From assembly GCF_002043095.1 (NCBI RefSeq), contig NZ_MVOC01000065.1, positions 1 to 57,645 on the forward strand: a DNA stretch of 57,645 bases, in the 5' to 3' direction. Positions 40,671 to 48,183 of this stretch are shown in pieces (position 1 is the first letter of the stretch; every line of letters starts with the position of its first letter). The stretch is from Mycobacterium sp. AT1. Lineage in GTDB: Bacteria; Actinomycetota; Actinomycetes; Mycobacteriales; Mycobacteriaceae. The translations under genes were made by a program, and so were the position numbers. The notes below the pieces were generated by a model that was not told where the DNA came from, did not search any database, and was given only the letters and a program-made list of their open reading frames with translations.

Positions 40671-41423
40671 CTATCGACGCGAGGCCACTGCCACCTGCGG
40701 ACTGAGAAGACCGCCGCGAAGTTCTAGGGTGACGGCCGGATCGGCCAGGGCTGCCAGCGTGCGCAACGCCGACGGGCTGTAACTGCGCAGCGAACTGATG
40801 ACGCCGTCGTGGACGAACGGGATGAACGGCGCGAACGGCAGCATGGTCGCCAGCCTGACGAGGTGCAGCGGCGCAGGCGGCCTTGGCAGGTCGACGATCA
40901 CCAGCTTGTCGGCGACGCGGGTGCCCTCGGCGATCACGCGGACCGCCTTGGCTGGCGGCAGGTGGTGAAACGACAGCGCAAAGACGGCGAGGTCGAAAGA
41001 GCCGTCTGCGGCGTCGATTTCGGTGGCGTCCGCGAGGCGGACGGTGGCGCGCTCGTCGGAGCCCAGCGGTCCCGCCGCCATCGCGGCCACCGACTCCGGT
41101 TCGACGTCGGTGACCGTGACGTGCGCGGTCGGGTGCATCTCCAGCAGCTTGGCCGACAGGCCGCCGTGCCCGGCCCCGAGCTCGAGGACTCGAGGATCGG
41201 GCACGTCGGCAACCTCGTCGAGGGCGATGTGGGCGAACTTCTCGTGATTGCCGAACCATTCGCCGGTCAGCTCGAGCGCCCGGACCACGCTGCGTTTGAC
41301 CCCCGGGTCGACGTCTTCTCTGTCGAGGTACTCCAGCCGGTCGGTCTCCAGGAGCCGGTCCAGGCAGGACGCGTCGAACCCTCCGCGGGGCATGTCGGAG
41401 ACGTCAGTCACCGGGTGCGTCAC
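40671..41423 (-). CDS. Class I SAM-dependent methyltransferase
   Basis: A 250-residue methyltransferase. Motif I is DPRVLELGAGHGGLSAKLLE, then HVTVTDVEPESVAAMAAGPL, ATVRLADATEIDAADGSFDL, AVFALSFHHLPPAKAVRVIA and DKLVIVDLPRPPAPLHLVRL. The N-terminal YLDREDVDPGVKRSVVRALE and the C-terminal helical part may cap the active site. GTG 41423 has a GGAGGGG stretch just upstream. It is the first gene of the minus-strand run that continues with the GCS-like ligase; substrate unknown. Confidence 0.82.
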   Translation of the reverse strand: MTHPVTDVSDMPRGGFDASCLDRLLETDRLEYLDREDVDPGVKRSVVRALELTGEWFGNHEKFAHIALDEVADVPDPRVLELGAGHGGLSAKLLEMHPTAHVTVTDVEPESVAAMAAGPLGSDERATVRLADATEIDAADGSFDLAVFALSFHHLPPAKAVRVIAEGTRVADKLVIVDLPRPPAPLHLVRLATMLPFAPFIPFVHDGVISSLRSYSPSALRTLAALADPAVTLELRGGLLSPQVAVASRR

Positions 41424-41447
41424 CCCTCCATCATGGCCGACGTCGAG

Positions 41448-41843
41448 TCAGAACTGTCCGGGGAACGGGATGAGGGGCGAGCGCCCGCCCGGGACCTGCA
41501 ACGTCTCCGGCATCACCGGGCGCTCAGTGGGCACCCTCGCGCCGTCGCGGTAGACGAGCGTGCCGGTATAGGTGCCGTTGTCGTAGTTGTCGTAATAGAA
41601 GTGACCCTCGACGATGTACTGGCACTGATCGTGCGTCGTCCCGTCCTGCGAAGCGGGCCCGGTGACGAACACGCCATCGAAGCCGGGCGCCTCGCACATC
41701 GCCTGCGGGTCGGGCGCAGGCGCAACGGGATCAGGCTCGGCGCGGGCAATTCCGCACAGAAGTAACGGGCCAACGGCGCACGCCGCGGCCAGCGCTGCGA
41801 CACGACGGCCGCGCGCAATCGCAGAGGCGTTGATCAACGGCAC
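41448..41843 (-). CDS. Small exported protein of unknown function
   Basis: A 131-residue protein with a signal peptide (RRVAALAAACAVGPLLLC, likely cut after GIARA) and a Pro-rich start to the mature part (EPDPVAPAPDPQAMCEAPG). The rest contains paired Cys, VFVTGPASQDGTTHDQCQYI, GHFYYDNYDNGTYTGTLVY and ends PLIPFPGQF. CDGTW-like Cys spacing suggests one disulfide. It resembles the many small secreted mycobacterial proteins without assigned function. GTG 41843 is chosen because GAAAGG precedes it closely and it gives a complete signal peptide. Confidence 0.75.
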   Translation of the reverse strand: MPLINASAIARGRRVAALAAACAVGPLLLCGIARAEPDPVAPAPDPQAMCEAPGFDGVFVTGPASQDGTTHDQCQYIVEGHFYYDNYDNGTYTGTLVYRDGARVPTERPVMPETLQVPGGRSPLIPFPGQF

Positions 41844-41863
41844 CTTTCGGTCTCGCGGTGATG

Positions 41864-41910
41864 ACCCGACGACGTCACTGTAGCGGTGGGTCGGTACGAC
41901 GTCGTCGGGT
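41864..41910. repeat. 13-bp perfect inverted repeat upstream of the exported-protein gene
   Basis: ACCCGACGACGTC (41864-41876) and GACGTCGTCGGGT (41898-41910) pair perfectly around 21 bases. The element lies 47 bp after the end of the aldo/keto reductase gene and 21 bp before the start of the exported-protein gene, both on the minus strand. It could be a terminator for the first or an operator for the second. Confidence 0.55.
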
Positions 41911-41956
41911 TCGGGCGATCGCGGGCGTTCGCCACCAGGCCGTCGTGGCCCCGAGG

Positions 41957-42811
41957 CTAGGGGTTGAAGTCGTCGGGCAGTTCGATGTCGGCGACGGCGA
42001 GGTTCTCCTCCAGGTGGGCGACCGACGAGGTGCCGGGAATCAACAGCACGTTGGGGGCGACCGACAGGGTCCACGCCAACGCGATCTGGGCCGGCGTGTA
42101 GCCCAGGTCGGCGGCCGCCTTCTTCACCGCCGGGTTGCCCAGCACCGGATTGTCGTCGTTGAACGCCGAGCCGAGCGGGAAGAACGGGACGAAGGAGATG
42201 CCGCGTTCGGTGCACAGGTCGAGGACGGGTTGCGACGTCCGGTCGACCAGGTTGTAGGCGTTCTGCACCGTGACGATCTCGGTCCGGTCGAGCGCGCGGC
42301 GCAGGTCGTCCTCGTTGACGCTGGACAGGCCGATACCGCCGATCAGGCCCTCGTCGCGGGCGGCGATCATCGCGGTGAGCTGCCGGTCGAACAGCTCGTG
42401 GTCGACGACGCCGGGAGTGTTCGGGTCACCGGAGTGGATGCGCAAGTTGACCGCGGCGAGCTGGTCGACGCCCAACTCGCGGAGGTTCAGTTCGATGTCG
42501 GCGCGCAGGTCGTCGGGTTCGGCCGCCGGGACCCAGTTGCCCTCCCCGTCGCGGCGGGCGCCGACCTTGCTGACCAGTGCCAGTTGGTCGGAGTACGGGT
42601 GCAACGCCTCACGGATCAGCTGGTTGGCCACGTCCGGGCCGTAGAACTGCGCGGTGTCGACGTGGTTGACCCCGAGCTCGACGGCGCGCCGGAGCACGGC
42701 GATCGCCTGATCGTGATCGCGCGGTGGTCCGAAGACGCCGGGTCCGGGTAGTTGCATCGCTCCGAAGCCGACTCGGTTGACGGTGAAGCTGCCGAGCTGA
42801 AAAGTCGTCAT
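41957..42811 (-). CDS. Aldo/keto reductase
   Basis: A 284-residue NADPH-dependent aldo/keto reductase with the (beta/alpha)8 fold. VNRVGFGAMQLPGPGVFGPP, ELGVNHVDTAQFYGPDVANQ (catalytic Asp and Tyr), LALVSKVGARRDGEGNW (catalytic Lys) and LAAVNLRIHSGDPNTPGVVD (His position shifted by local sequence) appear in the usual order, with IGLSSVNEDDLRRALDRTEI and the C-terminal cofactor motif LLIPGTSSVAHLEENLAV. It reduces small aldehydes or ketones; the substrate is not predictable. ATG 42811 has GGGGAC upstream. A hairpin separates it from the upstream padR gene. Confidence 0.9.
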   Translation of the reverse strand: MTTFQLGSFTVNRVGFGAMQLPGPGVFGPPRDHDQAIAVLRRAVELGVNHVDTAQFYGPDVANQLIREALHPYSDQLALVSKVGARRDGEGNWVPAAEPDDLRADIELNLRELGVDQLAAVNLRIHSGDPNTPGVVDHELFDRQLTAMIAARDEGLIGGIGLSSVNEDDLRRALDRTEIVTVQNAYNLVDRTSQPVLDLCTERGISFVPFFPLGSAFNDDNPVLGNPAVKKAAADLGYTPAQIALAWTLSVAPNVLLIPGTSSVAHLEENLAVADIELPDDFNP

Positions 42812-42830
42812 GTCCCCATCCAACAGCGAA

Positions 42831-42859
42831 GGGGGCGCATTCAGTCCGAATACGCCCCC
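42831..42859 (-). terminator. Hairpin after the glycine-rich padR gene
   Basis: Arms 42831-42842 and 42848-42859 pair over 12 bases with one wobble around a five-base loop. The element lies 12 bp beyond the padR stop and 20 bp before the aldo/keto reductase start on the same strand. It is a likely terminator of padR. Confidence 0.65.
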
Positions 42860-42870
42860 CGAATCGCTTG

Positions 42871-43584
42871 TTACTCGGTTTCGCCGAGGATGCCGTAGAT
42901 CTCTCGGCGGGCATTGTTGACGACGTCGACGATGCGCTGCTGCTGCTCGGCGGACGCGGCGTGCGCGGACTGCGCGACCGCACCCATCAGCTGGCCGACG
43001 GCACCACGCAGGTTTGCGTGACCGGGATCGGCGCCGTCGGTGATCTCCTCCCACGGCGGGGTTTCGATCTTCTCGGCGGTCTCGCGGCCGGCGTCGGTGA
43101 GCTCGAAGAGCTTCTTGCTGCCCTCGCCGGGTGCGCTCTTGATCAGGTCTTCGTCGACCAGCAGCTGAAGGGTGGGGTACACCGAGCCGGGGCTGGGCTT
43201 CCACAGGTCCTGACTGCGCTCGGCGATCTCCTGGATCATCTCGTAGCCGTGCATGGGCCGTTCGACCAGCAGCGACAGGATGGCGGCGCGAACGTCGCCA
43301 CGCTTGCCGCGACCGCGACCGCGGCCTCCGCCACGTGCGCCGCCGAAGCCGGGACCGCCGAAGCCGGGACCAAATCCGGGGCCGCCGAAACCGCGTCCGA
43401 AGCCACGACCGAAGCCGGGGCCGAAGCCACCGTCGGTGCCTGCGTCGTGTTCGAGGATCGCTTCGCGGAAGCCGCGTCGGGCGGCATGTCGGCGCTCGTG
43501 CATGGCACGCCGGTCGACGGGTGAGAAGCCGGGGCCGAAACCAAAGCCGAAGCCGCCGTTGGGGGGTGTGAATGGGGTGTTCAT
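42871..43584 (-). CDS. PadR-family regulator with Gly/Phe/Arg-rich N-terminal region
   Basis: A 237-residue PadR protein. Residues 1-95 are low-complexity: GFGFGFGPGFSPVD, then a His/Arg-rich part, then runs such as GPGFGRGFGRGFGGPGFG and GGARGGGRGRGRGKRG. The PadR winged helix follows: DVRAAILSLLVERPMHGYEM, IQEIAERSQDLWKPSPGSVY, PTLQLLVDEDLIKSAPGEGS, KKLFELTDAGRETAEKIETP. The C-terminal helix (SAEQQQRIVDVVNNARREIY) probably dimerises. ATG 43584 has AAGGAG upstream. An inverted repeat in the promoter suggests autoregulation. Some PadR proteins have such extensions, but their role is not settled. Confidence 0.88.
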   Translation of the reverse strand: MNTPFTPPNGGFGFGFGPGFSPVDRRAMHERRHAARRGFREAILEHDAGTDGGFGPGFGRGFGRGFGGPGFGPGFGGPGFGGARGGGRGRGRGKRGDVRAAILSLLVERPMHGYEMIQEIAERSQDLWKPSPGSVYPTLQLLVDEDLIKSAPGEGSKKLFELTDAGRETAEKIETPPWEEITDGADPGHANLRGAVGQLMGAVAQSAHAASAEQQQRIVDVVNNARREIYGILGETE

Positions 43585-43620
43585 GTGTGTGTCTCCTTGG
43601 CCGGGAAACGCCGAATGCGC

Positions 43621-43647
43621 TTCCGATACGTTGACGATATATCGGAA
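43621..43647. promoter_or_regulatory. Candidate operator upstream of padR
   Basis: TTCCGATA (43621-43628) and TATCGGAA (43640-43647) are perfect inverted arms with an 11-base centre, and CGATATATCG inside the right half is itself palindromic. The region is unusually AT-rich and lies 37-63 bp upstream of the padR start, between two padR genes on the same strand. It is a good candidate for PadR autoregulation. Confidence 0.6.
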
Positions 43648-43676
43648 ACTATCGCGATGCAACCATTTGGAGTCGG

Positions 43677-44207
43677 TTAGTTGGCGGTACGCCCGTCGAT
43701 GGCCTTGACCTGGGCCCGCGCCCAGTCGCCCTCCATGGCCGCCGCCCGGAGGCCGTATTCGAGGGCCGCGCCGCCGTAGAACTCGGCGTCGCTGTCGCCC
43801 CAGGGCGCGAGTTCGTCGCGGAGTGCGGTCAGTCGGTTCAGCTCGGAATCGGCATGGCTGGCCACGCTCACCATGTACTCGCGGGCCTGCTCGTGAGGGA
43901 TTTCGCCGAGGAGGAACACGCGCAGCAGGGCGGCGCTGCGATGGGGCGGGTCGTCGCGGGGGTTGGTCACCCACCTGATGAGTTCTGTCCGGCCGGCGCC
44001 GGTGACCTGGTACTCCTTGCGGCCGCGGGGGCCGACGTCGGAGACCTCGATGAGCCCGTCTGCGGCGAGTTTGTTGAGCTCCCCGTAGAGCTGGCTCTGC
44101 GTGGCGGGCCACACGTTGGCCATCGACTGCTCGAAGCGGCGGAGAAGGTCGTAGCCGCTGCCCGGGTGTTGGGCGAGAAGGCCGAGGGCGGCGAAGCGGA
44201 GGCTCAC
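43677..44207 (-). CDS. PadR-family regulator with Vir_act_alpha_C-type C-terminus
   Basis: A 176-residue PadR-like regulator. Winged helix: LRFAALGLLAQHPGSGYDLL, RRFEQSMANVWPATQSQLYG, ELNKLAADGLIEVSDVGPRG, RKEYQVTGAGRTELIRWVTN. The C-terminal half (RSAALLRVFLLGEIPHEQAR to GLRAAAMEGDWARAQVKAID) matches the alpha-helical domain of AphA/PadR subfamily-2 proteins. GTG 44207 starts 10 bp from a strong hairpin. It is followed by the glycine-rich padR after 92 bp. The ligand and targets are unknown; the upstream permease gene is a candidate target. Confidence 0.85.
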   Translation of the reverse strand: MSLRFAALGLLAQHPGSGYDLLRRFEQSMANVWPATQSQLYGELNKLAADGLIEVSDVGPRGRKEYQVTGAGRTELIRWVTNPRDDPPHRSAALLRVFLLGEIPHEQAREYMVSVASHADSELNRLTALRDELAPWGDSDAEFYGGAALEYGLRAAAMEGDWARAQVKAIDGRTAN

Positions 44208-44216
44208 ATAACGAGC

Positions 44217-44256
44217 GTACGGCCCGACGTTCCAGTTGTGGAATGTCGGGCCGTAC
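44217..44256. repeat. 18-bp hairpin just upstream of the second padR gene
   Basis: Arms 44217-44234 and 44239-44256 pair with one wobble around GTTG. It lies ten bases before the padR start codon (minus strand). It may be an operator overlapping the promoter, or a structure in the 5' untranslated region. Confidence 0.65.
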
Positions 44257-44273
44257 GGTGTGTCGGGTCTGCC

Positions 44274-44327
44274 GAACGTGACGCCAGTGCGAAATCCGGG
44301 CCGGATCTTCGCAGTGGCGTCACGCTC
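44274..44327. terminator. Long imperfect palindrome after the NCS1 permease gene
   Basis: Arms 44274-44299 and 44301-44327 pair over about 26 bases with one bulge and few mismatches. The element lies 15 bp after the permease stop on the minus strand. It is a probable terminator and one of the set of long gene-end palindromes in this window. Confidence 0.6.
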
Positions 44328-44342
44328 GGTGCGGTTTGGCGG

Positions 44343-45911
44343 TTAGGGGGTGCCCTCCGCGTCGACGAGCGTGGCGCCTTCGGCAACCCGCAGCGCCGTC
44401 GACCGCCACGGGCCGCGGGTGGCCAGCAGGTAGTACAGGACGAAGGCCACGCCACAGCCGATGAACCAGCTGTACTGCGCGGCACCCGCCATCCCAAACA
44501 CGATGCCGCCGAGCAACACTGGCGCCATCGCCAGGACCGCGCCGACGACGGTCGCCGTGACGGCGGCCAGGTTGTAGCCCTTCGAGTACCAGTAGTTCGC
44601 CGTCTTGGACATGGTGAACAGGTCGTCGACGACGATCTTCTGCTTGCGGATCAGGTAGAAGTCGGCGATCAGCACACCGAACAGCGGACCGATGAACGCG
44701 CCAAGGGTCTCGAGCGTGTAGTGGATGACCTCGGGATTGTTGTAGAGGTTCCACGGCGTCAGCAGCACCGAACCGACGGCGGCGATCATGCCGCCCATCC
44801 GCCAGCTGATCTTCTGCGGGCTGACGTTGGAGAAGTCGAATGCGGGCGAGATGAAGTTGGCCACGATGTTGATGCCGATGGTGGCGATGGTGAACGTCAA
44901 GGCGCCCAACACGATTGCGGTCACACTGTCGATCCGGGCGACGGTGGCGACCGGGTCGGTGAGCAGCTCGCCGAACACCGGCACCGTCGCGGCCGCCGTG
45001 ACGACGACGAGCAACGAGAACACCAGGAAGTTGACGGGCAGGCCGAGGAAGTTGCCCTTCTTCACCGCCGAGTAGCTCTTGCCGTAGCGGGCGAAGTCGC
45101 CGAAGTTGAGCATCGGGCCGGAGAAGTAGGACACCACCAGCGCGATCGCGCCGAGCATGACGACGAGAGTGTTGCCCTTCTTCTCACCGCCGAGGTTCAG
45201 GCTGACGTGCCACCCCGACTTCCACAGCAGGTAGCCGCAGAGGATGAACATCACCACGTATACGGCGGGGCCGCAGAAGTCGATGAACTTGCGGATGGAC
45301 TCCATGCCGCGCCAGAACACGGCCGCCTGCAGGATCCACAGCAGCGTGAAGCTGCCCCAGCCGAGCAGCGACAGGCCGGTGAAGCCGTACTGGTCGACGT
45401 CGGCGTACGGCGCGAGGCCCGGGAACAGCTTGAGCAGCACGACGTCCAGCGCCGCGGAGGCAAGGTAGGTCTGAATTCCGTACCAGGCCACCGCGATCAG
45501 TCCGCGGATGATGGCCGGGATGTTGGCCCCGAGCACGCCGAACGAGCTGCGGCACACCACCGGGTACGGCACGCCGGCCTGCTGGCTCGGCTTGGCGACC
45601 AGGTTGCACAGGAAGTAGACGATCACGATGCCGACCAACAGGGCGATCAGCACCTGCCAGCTGGCCAGGCCGAGGGCGAACAGGCTGCCCGCGGTGACGT
45701 ATCCGCCGACGCTGTGCACGTCGGACATCCAGAAGGCGAAGATGTTGTACGACGACCAGGTTTGCTTGCCGAGCGGCGCGAGATCCTCGTTGGTCAGTTG
45801 GGGGTCGTAGCCGTCCTTGATCACTCCGCCGCCGACCGGATGGCCTGCGGCCTCGACGATGTCGCCGACGGCGATCACCGCGCTTGGCGGTGGTTCCTTT
45901 ACCTCTGTCAT
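44343..45911 (-). CDS. NCS1-family nucleobase/hydantoin/allantoin permease
   Basis: A 522-residue membrane transporter of the nucleobase:cation symporter-1 family with about 12 membrane segments. The N-terminal TWSSYNIFAFWMSDVHSVGG is the classical TM1 signature of PucI/CodB-like carriers. GVPYPVVCRSSFGVLGANIP and IIRGLIAVAWYGIQTYLAS are the conserved TM3 substrate and cation-site segments. FSGPMLNFGDFARYGKSYSA and FGVLIADFYLIRKQKIVVDD are further family marks. It would import a purine or pyrimidine base, hydantoin or allantoin. ATG 45911 has GGAG upstream. A GntR regulator lies directly upstream on the same strand. Confidence 0.9.
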   Translation of the reverse strand: MTEVKEPPPSAVIAVGDIVEAAGHPVGGGVIKDGYDPQLTNEDLAPLGKQTWSSYNIFAFWMSDVHSVGGYVTAGSLFALGLASWQVLIALLVGIVIVYFLCNLVAKPSQQAGVPYPVVCRSSFGVLGANIPAIIRGLIAVAWYGIQTYLASAALDVVLLKLFPGLAPYADVDQYGFTGLSLLGWGSFTLLWILQAAVFWRGMESIRKFIDFCGPAVYVVMFILCGYLLWKSGWHVSLNLGGEKKGNTLVVMLGAIALVVSYFSGPMLNFGDFARYGKSYSAVKKGNFLGLPVNFLVFSLLVVVTAAATVPVFGELLTDPVATVARIDSVTAIVLGALTFTIATIGINIVANFISPAFDFSNVSPQKISWRMGGMIAAVGSVLLTPWNLYNNPEVIHYTLETLGAFIGPLFGVLIADFYLIRKQKIVVDDLFTMSKTANYWYSKGYNLAAVTATVVGAVLAMAPVLLGGIVFGMAGAAQYSWFIGCGVAFVLYYLLATRGPWRSTALRVAEGATLVDAEGTP

Positions 45912-45988
45912 TGCTAGCTCCTGATCGTGTGCACGTGTTGCAATGCGATTGGGAAAAGCTAGCGGCGAGTTGTTGCGGTGCCGTTGCG

Positions 45989-46005
45989 CCAAAAATATAT
46001 TCTGG
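45989..46005. promoter_or_regulatory. AT-rich inverted repeat between gntR and the permease gene
   Basis: CCAAAAATATATTCTGG has CCAAAA/TTCTGG arms (one mismatch) around an AT-only centre. It directly abuts the gntR stop and lies 78 bp upstream of the permease start. It is a possible operator for the GntR protein or part of the permease promoter. Confidence 0.4.
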
Positions 46006-46716
46006 TCAGCCCTCGTCGGCGACGAGACCGGTGTCCACCGGCAGCGTCGCGACCACCTCGTTGAGTCGTCGGTGATGGGCGGCGCTGGTGGTCAACAACC
46101 GGTCGACGTCGCGGGCGAGGAAGGCGTCGAGCATCTCGCCGTGGTCTTCGTGCAGCCGCGCGCGTTGGGAGTGTTCGACGTGCACCATCACCTGGACGGG
46201 TTCGGTGATGTTCCAAGCTGATTCGAGCATGTGAATGAGGCGGAGCATCCCCGACGGTCGGGTCAGGCCCATGTGGAAGATGCGGCTCTGGCGGTGGTAG
46301 GCCTGCGGATCGTCCACGGTCACGGCATCTTCGAGCAGTTGATTGGCGTGGGTGACGTGCGCGCGCTCGGCGTCGGTCGCGCGGACGACGGCAGCCGCCA
46401 ACGCTGCGGACTCCAATGTCTCACGGACGATGTACATTTCGGCGAGCTCGCTGGCGGTCAACTGTGCGACGGCGTAGCCGACGTTGGTCTGATGCGCGAC
46501 GAGCCCTTCGCCCGTCAGCGTCTTCAGGCTCTCCCTGATGGGGATGTGGCTGACGCCGAAGAGTTCGGCGACCTCGCTGACGGGGATCGGGGTGCCGGGC
46601 GGCACCGCGCCGTCGAGGATGACGCGACGAAGTTCGTCGACGATTCCCTGTTGGGAGAACCCGGCCCGGGTGACCGCGAGCGGCAGCGCCCAGGCGGAGT
46701 GGCGGCGGACCGACAT
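46006..46716 (-). CDS. GntR-family (FadR/FCD) transcriptional regulator
   Basis: A 236-residue GntR regulator. The N-terminal winged helix is GIVDELRRVILDGAVPPGTP, IPVSEVAELFGVSHIPIRES, LKTLTGEGLVAHQTNVGYAV. The C-terminal FCD domain has ELAEMYIVRETLESAALAAA, AYHRQSRIFHMGLTRPSG, and the two HH/H ligand-site positions in HVEHSQRARLHEDHGEMLDA and SAAHHRRLNEVV. I chose ATG 46716 because the upstream in-frame ATG (46776) falls inside the palindrome 46771-46780. It is followed by the permease gene on the same strand and divergent from the carotenoid oxygenase, so it may control both. Confidence 0.88.
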   Translation of the reverse strand: MSVRRHSAWALPLAVTRAGFSQQGIVDELRRVILDGAVPPGTPIPVSEVAELFGVSHIPIRESLKTLTGEGLVAHQTNVGYAVAQLTASELAEMYIVRETLESAALAAAVVRATDAERAHVTHANQLLEDAVTVDDPQAYHRQSRIFHMGLTRPSGMLRLIHMLESAWNITEPVQVMVHVEHSQRARLHEDHGEMLDAFLARDVDRLLTTSAAHHRRLNEVVATLPVDTGLVADEG

Positions 46717-46770
46717 CGCTTCATCCTGCCCCGGTTTCGGCTGGGTGGCGACGCAACCACATTCCACTAT

Positions 46771-46780
46771 TGACATGTCA
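46771..46780. promoter_or_regulatory. Palindromic candidate operator between gntR and the carotenoid oxygenase gene
   Basis: TGACATGTCA is a perfect 10-bp palindrome in the 118-bp divergent promoter, 55 bp from each start. It could be the GntR operator. The left half also resembles a -35 box (TTGACA, 46770-46775) for the oxygenase gene, so a bound repressor would block it. Confidence 0.5.
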
Positions 46781-46834
46781 GTAATGGAGTGTCATGGTGG
46801 AAAGGTCCCACCCGCAGCCCAGGGAGCACTCGAC

Positions 46835-48181
46835 ATGACCGACACCCACACCGAGACGACGGACGCCGAGCAGGCCGAAATGTTCGGCACCGGCACGTTC
46901 TTCCAGCGCGGCAACTATGCGCCGGTAGCCGACGAACTCACCGAATTCGATCTGACGGTCGAGGGGTCGATCCCTCCGGAACTGGACGGCTGGTACCTCC
47001 GCAACGGACCCAACCCGCGAAAGCCCGCCGGGCACTGGTTCAGCGGCGACGGCATGATCCACGGCATCCGCGTCGAGAACGGACGTGCCGCCTGGTACCG
47101 CAACCGCTGGGTCCGCACCGACAGCTTCGAGAACGACTTCCCGCTCTACAACACCGACGGCACCCGCAATCTGCGGTCGGCGGTGTCCAACACCCACGTC
47201 GTCAACCACGCGGGCAAGACACTGGCGCTGGTGGAGTCGTCCCTTCCATATGAGGTCACCAACGACCTGGAGACGGTCGGCGCCTACGACTTTGGTGGCC
47301 AGCTGGTCGACTCGATGACCGCGCACCCCAAGATCTGCCCGACCACCGGTGAGATGCACTTCTTCGGCTACGGCAACCTGTTCGAGCCCTACGTCACCTA
47401 CCACCGCGTCGACGCGGACGGGACGCTCACCGTCAACCGGCCGGTTGACGTCAAGGCGCTGACGATGATGCACGACTTCGCGCTCACCGCCGAGCACGTC
47501 ATATTCATGGACCTGCCCATCGTGTTCAACGCCGAGGCGGCTGGCGCCGGGGACATGCCGTTCCGCTGGGACGACGGCTACGGGGCTCGCCTCGGCGTCA
47601 TGCGCCGCGACGACCCGTTCGGTCCGATCCGCTGGTTCGACGTCGACCCGTGCTACGTGTTCCACGTCGCGAACTCCTACGACGTCGGCAATTCGATTGT
47701 GCTACAGGCAGTTCGGTACCCCGAGCTGTGGCGTGGACACGCCGGATTCGACCAGGACGCGATGATGTGGACCTGGACGATCGACCTGGCGAAGGGCACC
47801 GTCAGCGAGCAACAGCTCGACGACCGTGCCGTGGAGTTCCCCCGCATCGACGACCGCCTCGCGGGCCTTGCGGCTCGGTACTCCGTCTCCGTCGGCAAGG
47901 ACAGGCTCGTCCGGCACGACCTCACCACCGGCAGCGCGATCGAGCACCCGTTCGGCACGGCGGCCTCGCCCGGCGTCCCCGGCGAGGCGGTCTTCGTCCC
48001 CGGCAGCGGGCCGGCCGACGAGGCCAACGGCTACTACCTCGGCTACGTCTACGACGCCGCGCGCGACGGCAGCGACCTGGTGATCCTGGATGCCTCGGAC
48101 TTCGCCGGAGCTCCGGTCGCGACGATCAAGCTGCCGCAGCGGGTGCCGTTCGGCTTCCACGGCAACTGGATAGGCGCCTGA
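46835..48181 (+). CDS. Carotenoid oxygenase (carotenoid/stilbene cleavage family)
   Basis: A 448-residue non-heme iron dioxygenase of the RPE65/CCD family, which cleaves C=C bonds in carotenoids, apocarotenoids or stilbenes. The four iron His are in the expected blocks: MTAHPKICP, LTMMHDFALT, CYVFHVANSYD and GFHGNWI near the C-terminus. GSIPPELDGWYLRNGPNPRK and HWFSGDGMIHGIRVENGRA are typical N-terminal family motifs. ATG 46835 has AGGGAGCA upstream. It is soluble with no signal peptide. It is divergent from the GntR gene and followed closely by a convergent gene. No carotenoid synthesis genes are in the window. Confidence 0.92.
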   Translation: MTDTHTETTDAEQAEMFGTGTFFQRGNYAPVADELTEFDLTVEGSIPPELDGWYLRNGPNPRKPAGHWFSGDGMIHGIRVENGRAAWYRNRWVRTDSFENDFPLYNTDGTRNLRSAVSNTHVVNHAGKTLALVESSLPYEVTNDLETVGAYDFGGQLVDSMTAHPKICPTTGEMHFFGYGNLFEPYVTYHRVDADGTLTVNRPVDVKALTMMHDFALTAEHVIFMDLPIVFNAEAAGAGDMPFRWDDGYGARLGVMRRDDPFGPIRWFDVDPCYVFHVANSYDVGNSIVLQAVRYPELWRGHAGFDQDAMMWTWTIDLAKGTVSEQQLDDRAVEFPRIDDRLAGLAARYSVSVGKDRLVRHDLTTGSAIEHPFGTAASPGVPGEAVFVPGSGPADEANGYYLGYVYDAARDGSDLVILDASDFAGAPVATIKLPQRVPFGFHGNWIGA

Positions 48182-48183
48182 CC

